A DNA stretch of 35,699 nucleotides from Pseudomonadota bacterium (GTDB lineage Bacteria; Bdellovibrionota_C; UBA2361; OMIW01), in assembly GCA_900299205.1 (NCBI GenBank), contig OMIW01000154.1, positions 1 through 35,699 on the forward strand. The letters are read 5' to 3'. The notes beneath the pieces were generated by a model, which searched no databases, was not told the DNA's origin, and was given only the letters and a program-made list of their open reading frames with translations. Made by a program: the position numbers and the translations under genes. Positions 24,409-33,154 of this stretch are shown here, one piece after another (positions within the stretch are counted from its first letter, which is position 1; every line of letters begins with the position of its first letter).

Positions 24409-24973
24409 GAGTTTTTTCTATGATTGCGTGAGCGGGCTCTGTCATCCCCTCCACTAGTTCAATAGAGAAAAATGTATCGGGAACGCTGGCATTCGCCGCA
24501 TTGGCAATAATCGCGGAATACCGGCGGAATCCTAGGTCAAGTTTGTGAGGATCAAGAGGTATGACGATGCGAGCGTAAACATCGTGGTGTAATATGAATT
24601 GCCAGAGGGGTATGAGCAGATCTTTCGATGGTTCTGTGCCATTGAGTTTGAAAAGATCGGGGAGGGAAAGCGCGGTGAGAGGTTGCGGTTTCACCGGCAA
24701 AGTTTGGGGTAACTGGGGAGGGGGGTGGGTAGAAAAAAAGCCCACCGTAAAGGTTAATAGAATAAGAATGAGCGAAGTGTACTGCATTGTAAATCGCTCG
24801 TCGAAGGTTGCTTGTAGCGGCGAATAGGTCCTTCGCCTCCGGGGGAAAATACGCAAAGGAGAGGGCAGGGGATAGTTCTGATTTTCCGGGATGGCACCGT
24901 CTGTCTCATCAGTATGAGCCAATATGCTCTCTCCCTCTAAGAGGGTCTCTGAAGTGGCCAATCCCTTATCCAT
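24398..24973 (-). CDS. Second MotB-like membrane protein
   Basis: 191 residues: a polar 60-residue cytoplasmic segment rich in Arg, then FTMQYTSLILILLTFTVGFFS (about residues 61-81) resembling the MotB TM helix but without the Asp, then a Pro-rich stretch and a beta-rich domain of about 90 residues ending AIIEKTRVP. No OmpA motif. The call rests on the TM pattern and on location directly between motA and the Asp-bearing MotB-like gene; a different membrane partner of the stator is possible. Begins 4 nt after the motA stop. Confidence 0.5.
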   Translation of the reverse strand: MDKGLATSETLLEGESILAHTDETDGAIPENQNYPLPSPLRIFPRRRRTYSPLQATFDERFTMQYTSLILILLTFTVGFFSTHPPPQLPQTLPVKPQPLTALSLPDLFKLNGTEPSKDLLIPLWQFILHHDVYARIVIPLDPHKLDLGFRRYSAIIANAANASVPDTFFSIELVEGMTEPAHAIIEKTRVP

Positions 24974-24977
24974 CTCC

Positions 24978-25784
24978 TTACCCTTCGATCGAGGTGCCGA
25001 CGAGATAAGTTCTCAATCTTTGGGTCAAAAGTATCGGCGATTCGAGAGAGGAGAGTCCGCAAACTCCTTCGATCGTAACCCGCCGAAGCAGTGTCTCTTG
25101 TTGATTCCGAGCTCGAAGCTTTCCGGCCAGGGGGAGGAAACAAATATTGGCCGCGAGAGCTCCGTATAGGGTGGAGACGAGCGCGAGTGACATGGACGGT
25201 CCAACGAGCGAGGGATCTTTGAGCGATGAAAGCATCTGTATAAGCCCAATCAGAGTACCGATCAGGCCCATCGCTGGAGCATAGCCACCCATTGCGGTGA
25301 GAACCCCCGCCGCATGCTCGAGCCGATCCTCAGCGCGGTACATCTCGTTCTCAAGAAGGGGGCGAAGATCGTTCATTCTGTCCCCATCCGCTGCGATTCG
25401 AAGCCCCGACCGAAGAAAGTGATCCTCAGATCGAAGGGCTGCGTGTTCGAGGGTAAGCAGTCCATGCTCACGGACGCTGTGAGCAAGTTCAACGATGAGT
25501 TGTGCTCTCTCGAAGGGCGAGGGGATAGGCTGCTGAAACGAGGCGATCAAAGATCGAACGCAGTGATGAATATCCGCAACTGAATATTGGAGAAGAGTTG
25601 CCCCGATCGTCCCGCCAAGGACAAGCGCCACGCTGGGGATGTCAAGGTATTGGCGTGCGGTCCCTGTCGCGAGAGCGATCCCGAAAACGAGCGCAATGAG
25701 GCCCGTCGCTGTGACGAGTAAGCCGAGAGGGGTTCCCGAGATACGTGGCTCGAGGTCATCGTGGTGCGAGAGGGGAGCTGTCAT
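24978..25784 (-). CDS. motA: Flagellar motor stator protein MotA
   Basis: 268 residues with four TM helices: two near the N-terminus (GLLVTATGLIALVFGIALATG and PSVALVLGGTIGATLL) and two after the cytoplasmic domain (YAPAMGLIGTLIGLIQMLSSL and MSLALVSTLYGALAANICFLPLAGKL). The conserved GxxxPxxGLxGTxxGL pattern and the LVTTLYG-like helix 4 are diagnostic. The overall form is closer to PomA/short MotA than to E. coli MotA. It heads the stator genes in the operon. Confidence 0.95.
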   Translation of the reverse strand: MTAPLSHHDDLEPRISGTPLGLLVTATGLIALVFGIALATGTARQYLDIPSVALVLGGTIGATLLQYSVADIHHCVRSLIASFQQPIPSPFERAQLIVELAHSVREHGLLTLEHAALRSEDHFLRSGLRIAADGDRMNDLRPLLENEMYRAEDRLEHAAGVLTAMGGYAPAMGLIGTLIGLIQMLSSLKDPSLVGPSMSLALVSTLYGALAANICFLPLAGKLRARNQQETLLRRVTIEGVCGLSSLESPILLTQRLRTYLVGTSIEG

Positions 25785-25871
25785 AAAAATGACTCTTTCA
25801 GAGGTTGACGAGAACGATTCAGCAAAAGATGTGCCTAAGGGGGTGATGCTCGGTCTACGGGACGTACTCGG

Positions 25872-26246
25872 TTAGTCTCGGCTGCAAATGAGGGGGAGGA
25901 GGAGTGCCGACCGTTTAGGGCCTATCCCGGGAACGGCCTCGAGAATGCTTCTGAGCTCATCTCTGGTGCGTAGCTCAAAGGGGGTGCCAGAGGCCTCTTT
26001 TGAGAGCATTTCCGCGAGAGCGCGAGAGGCGACGGGCAGGAGGAATGTAGTCCGAGGGTCGCGAAGGAGGCGAGAAGGGATGCACTCTCCTCGAGCGAGA
26101 AGGTCCTCGGCATTTGCGGTTTCAACCGCAGGAATGGCAGAAGGAGGGGTTGGTCTCAGGAGTAACGGGAGCTCCCGCAGCGCAAGCCCGAGGGAGGTCG
26201 TGAGCCCAATGATGGCGAGAGGCGGAACGGGACGCCGTGAAGTCAT
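25872..26246 (-). CDS. Small helix-hairpin-helix (ComEA-like) protein
   Basis: 124 residues. The C-terminal part LRSILEAVPGIGPKRSALLLPLI is a helix-hairpin-helix motif (GIGPKRA-type), and the segment before it resembles ComEA-type HhH repeats. The N-terminus is moderately hydrophobic (PLAIIGLTTSLGLALRE) and may anchor it. HhH motifs bind the DNA backbone without sequence specificity. It is the first gene on the flagellar strand, 87 bp before motA; whether it belongs to that operon is unclear. CGGAG precedes the ATG by about 10 nt. Role unknown; DNA uptake or binding is only a family-level guess. Confidence 0.6.
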   Translation of the reverse strand: MTSRRPVPPLAIIGLTTSLGLALRELPLLLRPTPPSAIPAVETANAEDLLARGECIPSRLLRDPRTTFLLPVASRALAEMLSKEASGTPFELRTRDELRSILEAVPGIGPKRSALLLPLICSRD

Positions 26247-26430
26247 GATGATTGGCTCCGAGGCCGTCTGAAAATATGAGAAATCGGACTAATTATTGGA
26301 CTGGGTCGATTTTTGGCATCTTGACGAGTGAAGTTCTATCATGAAGCTGGTACACTAACGACTCTTGTGTTCGTTAAGCCTAACCGTCCCACCGGTTATC
26401 GACTCCATGTTGTTTTTTGTTATCTGAGTG

Positions 26431-27642
26431 ATGCCGAGCGAGAGGAACCCAACCTCACCTATCAACTGCGACGCAAATGGCACCTTTGGCCTGGTCCCCG
26501 GCGTGTGTGCGGCCGTCGCTGAGGAATCAGCGAGCTGGGGCAATCCAAGCTCGGTTCATCAGGCGGGCCAGCGGGCTCGGGCGGTCATTGAAGAGGCGCG
26601 CGATGCAGTGCGGGAAATCGTCGGAGCTGGTCCCCGTGATGCGGTAGTTTGGACGAGCGGCGCGACGGAGGCGAATAATCTCGCACTGCGGGGATTTGCG
26701 CAGGGAGCCTTACGAAAAGTCATCGTTTCGAGCCCTTTCGAACACCCCTCAGTACTGGAAACGGTGCGTCACCTCGGCGATCACGATGGGTGGTCGATCC
26801 GGCTGCTCCCTGTTTTGGGGCATGAGCTATCTCTCGAAAAACTCGCCGAGATAATCGACGGTGCTGGCATAATATCGGTAATGCTCGCCAATAACGAAAC
26901 AGGGGTCATTTATCCTATCCGATCAATCGTTCGGGAGATTCGCAAAATAAACCCGAGTGCGATGATTCATGTTGATGCCGTCCAGGGGGTTAGTAGGATT
27001 CCAATCGCGATGGCGGAGTGGGGGGTCGATGCAATCACCCTTTCGGGGCATAAAATCGGAGGCCTTCAGGGGGGCGGGGCGCTCGTATTGAGAAGCGGGG
27101 TGCTTGTCGAACCAGAGATGACAGGAGGGGCTCAGGAGGAGGGAATGCGAGCGGGCACTCAACCGGTAGCAGCGATATATTCAATCCATTACGCCCTTCG
27201 GTGGATAGCGCAGCACGGCGGTGTGGCGGGACGGGCCGCTCGGATGGTGGCGAACAGGAAGGCGTTCCTTGAAGGGGTCGGGAAGGCGGGGCGTGTTGAG
27301 CCGACGGTGGCTCCGATGATTCCGACGGTACCCAATACGGTGAGCCTGAGGGTTCCAGGGGTAGCAGCGGATTTTCTTGTTGTCGCGGCAGACCTTCACG
27401 GCGTGCTTCTCTCGAGTGGGTCGGCATGCAGCTCCGGAACACAGAGGCCGTCGCCGGTGCTCCTCTCGGCAGGGCTCTCGCAGGAGGTTGCCCGCGAAAC
27501 GGTTCGGGTTTCGGTCACTGACGACCCCGATACCGAGCGGTTTTATCAGGCGGGCGCGATAGTCGCTGAGTGTATTGAAAGATTGAAGGGACGAGCGTCA
27601 TGTTCACATGGCAAGGAAGGTAGTGTCGGGAGTATGTCGTAA
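26431..27642 (+). CDS. Cysteine desulfurase (NifS/IscS family)
   Basis: PLP enzyme that moves sulfur from cysteine to its own active-site Cys as a persulfide. Seen: NPSSVHQAGQRARAVIEEAR, TSGATEANNLALRG, NNETGVIYPI, HVDAVQGVSRIPI, the PLP-binding lysine in LSGHKIGGLQGGG (Lys208) and the active-site SSGSACSSGTQRPSPVL (Cys333). The N-terminal D-x-N-A-T-T motif is changed to CDANGTF. ATG 26431 was chosen over the overlapping GTG at 26428. The stop overlaps the mnmA start as TAATG, so this enzyme is likely the dedicated sulfur donor for tRNA thiolation rather than the general IscS of Fe-S assembly. No iscU or regulator is adjacent. Confidence 0.92.
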   Translation: MPSERNPTSPINCDANGTFGLVPGVCAAVAEESASWGNPSSVHQAGQRARAVIEEARDAVREIVGAGPRDAVVWTSGATEANNLALRGFAQGALRKVIVSSPFEHPSVLETVRHLGDHDGWSIRLLPVLGHELSLEKLAEIIDGAGIISVMLANNETGVIYPIRSIVREIRKINPSAMIHVDAVQGVSRIPIAMAEWGVDAITLSGHKIGGLQGGGALVLRSGVLVEPEMTGGAQEEGMRAGTQPVAAIYSIHYALRWIAQHGGVAGRAARMVANRKAFLEGVGKAGRVEPTVAPMIPTVPNTVSLRVPGVAADFLVVAADLHGVLLSSGSACSSGTQRPSPVLLSAGLSQEVARETVRVSVTDDPDTERFYQAGAIVAECIERLKGRASCSHGKEGSVGSMS

Positions 27643-28793
27643 TGAGTGGTCGTGATCAGACTTCCGAGAGCGCAGGATCGCTTGTACACGCTCGGGATGG
27701 GATGATAGCAGTTGCGATGTCCGGTGGGGTTGATTCCTCCGTGGCAGCCCTGCTCCTTCGGGAAGAGGGATATCATCCGGTTGGGATATCGATGCAGGTG
27801 TGGGATTATCGCAATCACGGGGGTTCAAGCTCCCGAGCCACTTGTTGTGCCCCGAATGATTTCATGGATGCCCGGCGAGTAGCCGCAAAGATAGGAGTTC
27901 CCTACTACGTCTTCAACTTTGAGGAAGTTTTTCGGAACGAGGTGATCGATCGCTTCGTCGAAACGTACGAACGGGGTGAAACTCCAAATCCGTGTATCGA
28001 TTGTAATCAGCGGGTAAAGTTTCGAGCTCTGAGGGAGAGGGCGGGGGCAGTTGGCGCGAGAGCGGTTGCAACGGGACACTATGCACAGGTCCAAAGGTCT
28101 CCGGAAGGATGGCATCTGTTACGGGGCGCGGATCCGGAAAAGGATCAGAGTTATTTCCTCTATAATTTGACCCAGTCCGATCTCGCTGAAACGATCTTCC
28201 CGGTTGGGGCGATGTCCAAGGCTGAGGTCCGCGAGATTGCCCGCCAACACGGGCTGGTGACTGCCGAAAAGCCCGACAGTCAGGATATCTGCTTTGTCTC
28301 AGGGTCCGTTTCGGCTTTTGTCGATAGGATCGGGCGAGCCCGTCCGCAGCCGGGAGCGATCCGCTCGGTGACGGGGGAGGTTCTGGGGCGACACGAAGGG
28401 GTGCATCACTTCACGGTGGGCCAGCGGCGGGGGCTTCAGATAGGTGGTGAAGCCGAGCCACTCTACGTCGTCACCATCGAGCCAGATACCCGAACCGTTA
28501 TCGTCGGCCCCCGCCATGCCCTGGAAAATCGGAGTTTCGAGGTGGGCTTGGCGACCTGGAGCACCCCGAATCCACCGGCCGTTGGGGAGACGATTCCAGC
28601 GCTTGTGCAGGTTCGCCATCGCCATCGGGGGGAAAAATCTCGGGTAACGAGGGTGAGTAACGATTCATTTCAGGTAGAATTTGAGGAAAGCTGGGTCGCG
28701 GTGTCGCCCGGACAGGCAGCGGTAGTGTATAGTACCGATAACCGTGAGGTGCTCGGAGGGGGCAGGATCGTTCGGCAGAAATGCGCGGCGTGA
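27642..28793 (+). CDS. mnmA: tRNA-specific 2-thiouridylase MnmA
   Basis: MnmA adds sulfur to U34 of Lys, Glu and Gln tRNAs. The PP-loop AMSGGVDSSVAALLL, the metal/tRNA motif GETPNPCIDCNQRVKF with the first catalytic Cys, GHYAQ, DQSYFLYNL and the second catalytic Cys in SQDICFV are all intact. A beta-barrel C-terminal domain with FTVGQRRGLQIG and HRGEKSRVTRV follows. 383 residues, normal for the family. The first 20 residues are a poorly conserved tail. Translationally coupled to the cysteine desulfurase. Confidence 0.97.
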   Translation: MSGRDQTSESAGSLVHARDGMIAVAMSGGVDSSVAALLLREEGYHPVGISMQVWDYRNHGGSSSRATCCAPNDFMDARRVAAKIGVPYYVFNFEEVFRNEVIDRFVETYERGETPNPCIDCNQRVKFRALRERAGAVGARAVATGHYAQVQRSPEGWHLLRGADPEKDQSYFLYNLTQSDLAETIFPVGAMSKAEVREIARQHGLVTAEKPDSQDICFVSGSVSAFVDRIGRARPQPGAIRSVTGEVLGRHEGVHHFTVGQRRGLQIGGEAEPLYVVTIEPDTRTVIVGPRHALENRSFEVGLATWSTPNPPAVGETIPALVQVRHRHRGEKSRVTRVSNDSFQVEFEESWVAVSPGQAAVVYSTDNREVLGGGRIVRQKCAA

Positions 28794-28848
28794 GCGGGTG
28801 GTAGATAATCCGCCTGAGAAGATGTGGTCTGGGGAGAGGGGGGTAGCG

Positions 28849-30024
28849 ATGGCGGGAGACGACGATTCAGAAACCCCATCAGGGCCGTACGATAAGTCGG
28901 TCGTCCGGACCGGTAAAGTGGCTCGACGGGAGCTTTTCGTCGTTACCGTGAAGAAGAAAAGCCGTACTCGGGTGATTGCGACCAGCCAAGGGGTTGAAGC
29001 CGATAACTATGTTCTTCGCGACGGTCCTGGTGAGACGAGCAGAGTGACGAGAGATTCGACTACAAACTCAGCAAGCTCTGTCAACAGGGAAGCTAGTGAT
29101 AAGGGTGTAGCGGGAGAAGCCGGTACTGGAGTGGCGGGAGACGGAGGATCCGGAGCGCGGGTAGTTGTTCCGCTCGGGTATCACCAGCGGCCGACCCTTC
29201 GGTTAAAAGGGGAGCCATTCCTTAAGCCGGAAGATGGTGCGGCGGGAAAGAGGGGGCGGATCGTTCCCCGCCGACGCAGCGGTCTTATTCAAGAACCGGG
29301 AAACCTTCCTCCAATCGAGCCGATAGCCCCGTTGGTACCGGGGGAGGAGCCAAAGGAGTTTTTCGAGCGAGCCTTCCGTCATCGGTTCTACGATATGGAG
29401 ATGCTCGAAAGGGCACTCACCCACCGTTCGATGCACGTCTCGGCGAGGGACTCAGGTGACTATGAACGGCTCGAATTTCTGGGTGATGCTGTTCTCGACC
29501 TCGCGATGGCGCACCTGCTGCTTGAAGCTCACCCCGGAGCGACCGAAGGCGAGCTCTCAAAGCTGCGAGCTGCTCTGGTGAACACGACCACACTCGCCGA
29601 CATTGCGCGAGAGTTGAACATCGGCCCGATGATAAAGCTCTCCCATGGTGAACTTGCATCGGGCGGGGCAGACCGGTCCTCGATCCTTGCAGATGTGATG
29701 GAGGCGGTGCTCGGAGCGGTATATCGAGAGGCGGGATTCGAAACAGCGCTTCACAGTATTCGCAATCTATTCGGGTTCCGTATCGTCGAAGTTTCGCCGA
29801 GCGACCCAAAGACCGAATTACAAGAGTTGATGCACGCGCTTGGGCGAGAGACGCCTAAGTACATCCTCGAGCTCATGGAGGGGCCAGAGCACAGCCCACA
29901 GTTCGTCTCCGCTGTTGAAGTGGGTGGCGAGGTGCTGGGGAGAGGACGGGGTAGTACCAAGAAGCTCTCTCAGCAGCAGGCTGCCGCTGAGGCCCTCTTG
30001 AAGGTACATCCAAAAGGAAAATGA
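28849..30024 (+). CDS. rnc: Ribonuclease III with long N-terminal extension
   Basis: RNase III cleaves double-stranded RNA in rRNA and mRNA processing. The catalytic domain (about residues 167-310) has ALTHRSMH, the signature ERLEFLGDAVLDLAMAHLL (from about 206) and ILADVMEAVLGAVYREAGF with the second acidic pair. A dsRNA-binding domain follows (about 325-390) with PQFVSAVEVGGEVLGRGRGSTKKLSQQQAAAEALL. About 165 residues before the catalytic domain are charged, Gly/Ser-rich and probably disordered, making 391 residues against the usual 220-240. ATG 28849 is preferred because of the GGAGAGGGGGG run just upstream; in-frame starts at 28822 and 28744 would overlap mnmA or lengthen the tail. Confidence 0.95.
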   Translation: MAGDDDSETPSGPYDKSVVRTGKVARRELFVVTVKKKSRTRVIATSQGVEADNYVLRDGPGETSRVTRDSTTNSASSVNREASDKGVAGEAGTGVAGDGGSGARVVVPLGYHQRPTLRLKGEPFLKPEDGAAGKRGRIVPRRRSGLIQEPGNLPPIEPIAPLVPGEEPKEFFERAFRHRFYDMEMLERALTHRSMHVSARDSGDYERLEFLGDAVLDLAMAHLLLEAHPGATEGELSKLRAALVNTTTLADIARELNIGPMIKLSHGELASGGADRSSILADVMEAVLGAVYREAGFETALHSIRNLFGFRIVEVSPSDPKTELQELMHALGRETPKYILELMEGPEHSPQFVSAVEVGGEVLGRGRGSTKKLSQQQAAAEALLKVHPKGK

Positions 30025-30165
30025 TCTCGGGGGATCAACGGAAAGGAAAAAAATGAGCAAATGAGAAAACTCATGGGGTGAATCCAAGGCGATTGATCGA
30101 TTCGTACAGAATGAGCACCAATTATTGATATTTTAGTAGCTGAACAAAAGAAAAAGAGCAGTTTT

Positions 30166-31542
30166 ATGGCCCGCAGAATTCCCCTTGTCGCGATCGTTGG
30201 TCGAACCAACGTCGGTAAATCAACCCTTTTTAATGCCATTGCAGGTCGGCGTCTCGCTATCGTTGAAGACACTCCCGGCGTGACCCGCGATAGATCATAT
30301 TCGCTCGTTAAACGACACGGTTTCCTCTTCAATCTCGTCGATACGGGAGGGGTTGTCGGTGACGAAGATGCGACGCTTCAGGCGTTAGTGCGGGAGCAGG
30401 CAGAGGTCGCGGTGGGTGAAGCGGACTTGGTCATCGCGCTTTTTGATGGAGTTGAGGGGGTTCATCCTCTTGACTGGGAGGTTGCCGACCTCGTCCGTCG
30501 TTCGGGTAAGCCGATCCTCTGGGTGGTCAATAAGTGTGAAAAAGGGGAGCACCAGATCGCCGCCTCGGAGTTTCACTCGCTTGGAGCGGATGAACTGCAC
30601 ATCTTGAGCGCTGCCCATTACCAGGGCCTCCGTGAATTAATTGAAAAGATCGAGGCACATCTTCAGCAGACGGCGGGGAAGCTCTCGACCGAGGCTCCCG
30701 AGGAGGAGTTGCCAGTACGGGTTGCGATAATTGGAAAGCCAAACGTTGGTAAATCAACCCTGATAAATCGTATTCTCGGAGAGCCACGCCTAGTCACCTC
30801 AGATGTCGCGGGCACGACTCGCGATAGTATTGATGTCAAAGTACGGCGTGAGGGGCGCGACTTTGTTTTCGTTGACACGGCGGGATTGCGTAAACGGGCG
30901 AAGGTCGAGGACGGCAGCGTCGAGCGCTACAGTACCTTGCGAACGCTCCGTGCGGTGGCAGGGTGTGATGTCGGTGTTCTTGTTATCGATGCGACTCACG
31001 GCATTCCAACCGAGCAGGACGCTAAAATTGGTGGCATCATCCATGAGCGGGGCAAAGGTTTTGTCATCGTGGTTAATAAATGGGATCTCATCGAGAAGGA
31101 CCACACGAGTGTGCATGCATTTACGACCGCAATCCGTGAGGTGTTTAAGTTCGCAAAGTATTGTCCTATCATCTTCGTATCCGCGCTGACGGGTCGGCGA
31201 TGTCCGTCGGTTCTTGAAACAGTCGCTGAGGTATATGATGCGAGAAAATTGCGAATTAAAACCTCAGATCTCAATCGCGTTCTCAGGGCAGCGTTCGATC
31301 GACGTCCACCGCCGGTATATCGGGGACAACCGATAAAGCTTCAATTCGCTGTTCAGGCTGGAATCGAGCCACCGACCTTCGTTCTGTTCCTTAACCATCC
31401 CTCGCGGCTCGGGTTCGGCTACGAGAGATATATCAAGAATGCTCTCCGTGATGAGTATCCATTTCCTGGGGTTGATATCAAGATTAATTTCCGCAAGAAG
31501 AGTGCGCGTGAAGAGGCTGACGAAGCAGCAGCACGAGGGTGA
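30166..31542 (+). CDS. der: Ribosome biogenesis GTPase Der (EngA)
   Basis: Der has two consecutive GTPase domains and a KH-like C-terminal domain, and acts in 50S assembly. G-domain 1: GRTNVGKST (from residue 12), DTPGVTRDR, VDTGG, NKCEK. G-domain 2: GKPNVGKST (from about 190), DVAGTTRDSIDV, DTAGLRKRAKVEDG, NKWDL. The C-terminus holds KLQFAVQAGIEPPTFVLFLNHP and RYIKNALRDEYPFPGVDIKINFRKK. 458 residues, normal length. 140 bp lie between rnc and der with no hairpin of note. Confidence 0.98.
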   Translation: MARRIPLVAIVGRTNVGKSTLFNAIAGRRLAIVEDTPGVTRDRSYSLVKRHGFLFNLVDTGGVVGDEDATLQALVREQAEVAVGEADLVIALFDGVEGVHPLDWEVADLVRRSGKPILWVVNKCEKGEHQIAASEFHSLGADELHILSAAHYQGLRELIEKIEAHLQQTAGKLSTEAPEEELPVRVAIIGKPNVGKSTLINRILGEPRLVTSDVAGTTRDSIDVKVRREGRDFVFVDTAGLRKRAKVEDGSVERYSTLRTLRAVAGCDVGVLVIDATHGIPTEQDAKIGGIIHERGKGFVIVVNKWDLIEKDHTSVHAFTTAIREVFKFAKYCPIIFVSALTGRRCPSVLETVAEVYDARKLRIKTSDLNRVLRAAFDRRPPPVYRGQPIKLQFAVQAGIEPPTFVLFLNHPSRLGFGYERYIKNALRDEYPFPGVDIKINFRKKSAREEADEAAARG

Positions 31543-31615
31543 ATAAAGAAGACTCTCGGCGTTACCCCCGAAAAAAATCAGAGAAATAAAAAACACAAAT
31601 AAGGGAGAGCGGTGC

Positions 31616-33154
31616 ATGGAAGCAAAGGTGCTGGTCCTCGATTTTGGCTCACAATATACCCAGCTTATCGCGCGACGGGTTCGAGAATTGGGTGTTTACA
31701 GTGAGGTGCGCCCCTGTTCGGCACCGGTCCAGTTTGATGGTGTTAGTGCCGTCATCCTTTCGGGGGGGCCCGCAAGCGTTACTGATGAGGATGCCCCCCG
31801 TTTTGACGCGAGATGGCTGGGAGGGGACGTTCCGGTGCTCGGTATCTGTTACGGTATGCAACTGATGGCCCATTTCGGGGGCGGGTTGCTCGGACGGGGA
31901 GAATCGCGTGAGTATGGGCATGCAGACCTTACCGTTGAGCGTTCAAGCGAGATATTCGAGGGGTTCGAACCTGACTCTCGTACCCCGATGTGGATGAGTC
32001 ACGGCGATCACGTCGAAGCACTCCCGACCGGATTTGAGCGATACGCGACGAGTATCGGAGCGCCGATAGCAGCGATGGGAAATGTCACGACCCGACAGTT
32101 TGGGATCCAGTTTCATCCCGAGGTCGTTCATTCGCCCCGTGGACGTGATGTGCTCGCCAATTTTCTCTTTAGAATTGCGCGGTGTGAAAAGAATTGGAAT
32201 CCAGAAGATTTCGTAGAGGCGGCCGTTGCGACGATTCGCGAGCAGGTGCCCCCGGGGGCTCAGGTCGTCTGTGGTCTCAGCGGCGGGGTTGATTCAACCG
32301 TGGCAGCGGTCCTTGTTCATCGAGCGATTGGAGAGCGGCTCCACTGTGTGTTCGTTGACAATGGTCTTCTCAGGAAGGGAGAGGCTGAAGAGGTCGTGCG
32401 CAATCTCGGTCCTAACGGCCTTGGGCTTCATGTGATAGCGGTCGATGCCTCAGAGCGATTTCTTACTGCGCTCGCAGGGATTACCGATCCTGAACAAAAG
32501 CGAAAAATCATCGGCAAAACATTTATCGATGTTTTCGACGAGGAGGCCCATCGAATCTCCAACGTTACTCACCTAGTTCAGGGAACCCTCTATCCCGATG
32601 TGATCGAGAGTGTGTCGGTGAGGGGGCCATCGGCCACGATAAAGACGCACCATAACGTCGGGGGTCTGCCGGAGCGGATGAAACTCCTTCTGATTGAACC
32701 GCTGAGGGAGCTCTTCAAGGATGAGGTTCGTGCGGTGGGAGCGTCGTTACAGATTGCGAGTAAGCTGCTTAAGCGACAACCGTTTCCAGGACCAGGATTG
32801 GCGGTGCGAATTCTCGGTGAGATCAATGAGAGGCAGATCCGGCTCGTGAGGGAAGCCGACGCGATTATCCGACACGAGATGGAGTCAGCGGAACTGCTTG
32901 ATACCGTTTGGCAAAGCTTCGCAGTGCTATTACCGGTGAATTCAGTGGGGGTGATGGGGGATAATCGCACCTACGAGCAGGCGATAGCTATTCGGGTAGT
33001 AAGCTCGGATGATGGAATGACCGCTGATTGGGTACATCTGCCCGAAGGGCTCCTTCGGCGCATGAGTAGCCGCATTTGCAACGAGATTCCCGGTATCAAT
33101 CGCGTAGTCCTCGATATCTCGAGTAAGCCCCCAGCAACGATTGAGTGGGAGTAG
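31616..33154 (+). CDS. guaA: GMP synthetase (glutamine-hydrolysing)
   Basis: GuaA converts XMP to GMP. The class I amidotransferase domain has the nucleophile Cys78 in GICYGMQL and FGIQFHPEV for the His/Glu of the triad. The ATP-pyrophosphatase domain has VVCGLSGGVDSTVAAVLV (PP-loop) and GTLYPDVIES. The C-terminal dimer domain ends ISSKPPATIEWE, the invariant GuaA terminus. 512 residues, typical. No guaB adjacent; 73 bp separate it from der, a possible shared transcript. Confidence 0.98.
   Translation: MEAKVLVLDFGSQYTQLIARRVRELGVYSEVRPCSAPVQFDGVSAVILSGGPASVTDEDAPRFDARWLGGDVPVLGICYGMQLMAHFGGGLLGRGESREYGHADLTVERSSEIFEGFEPDSRTPMWMSHGDHVEALPTGFERYATSIGAPIAAMGNVTTRQFGIQFHPEVVHSPRGRDVLANFLFRIARCEKNWNPEDFVEAAVATIREQVPPGAQVVCGLSGGVDSTVAAVLVHRAIGERLHCVFVDNGLLRKGEAEEVVRNLGPNGLGLHVIAVDASERFLTALAGITDPEQKRKIIGKTFIDVFDEEAHRISNVTHLVQGTLYPDVIESVSVRGPSATIKTHHNVGGLPERMKLLLIEPLRELFKDEVRAVGASLQIASKLLKRQPFPGPGLAVRILGEINERQIRLVREADAIIRHEMESAELLDTVWQSFAVLLPVNSVGVMGDNRTYEQAIAIRVVSSDDGMTADWVHLPEGLLRRMSSRICNEIPGINRVVLDISSKPPATIEWE

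Noticed and set aside
27829-27842. GGTTCAAGCTCCCG resembling a tRNA T-arm
   Set aside because: It lies inside the conserved mnmA reading frame with no matching D-arm or acceptor stem.
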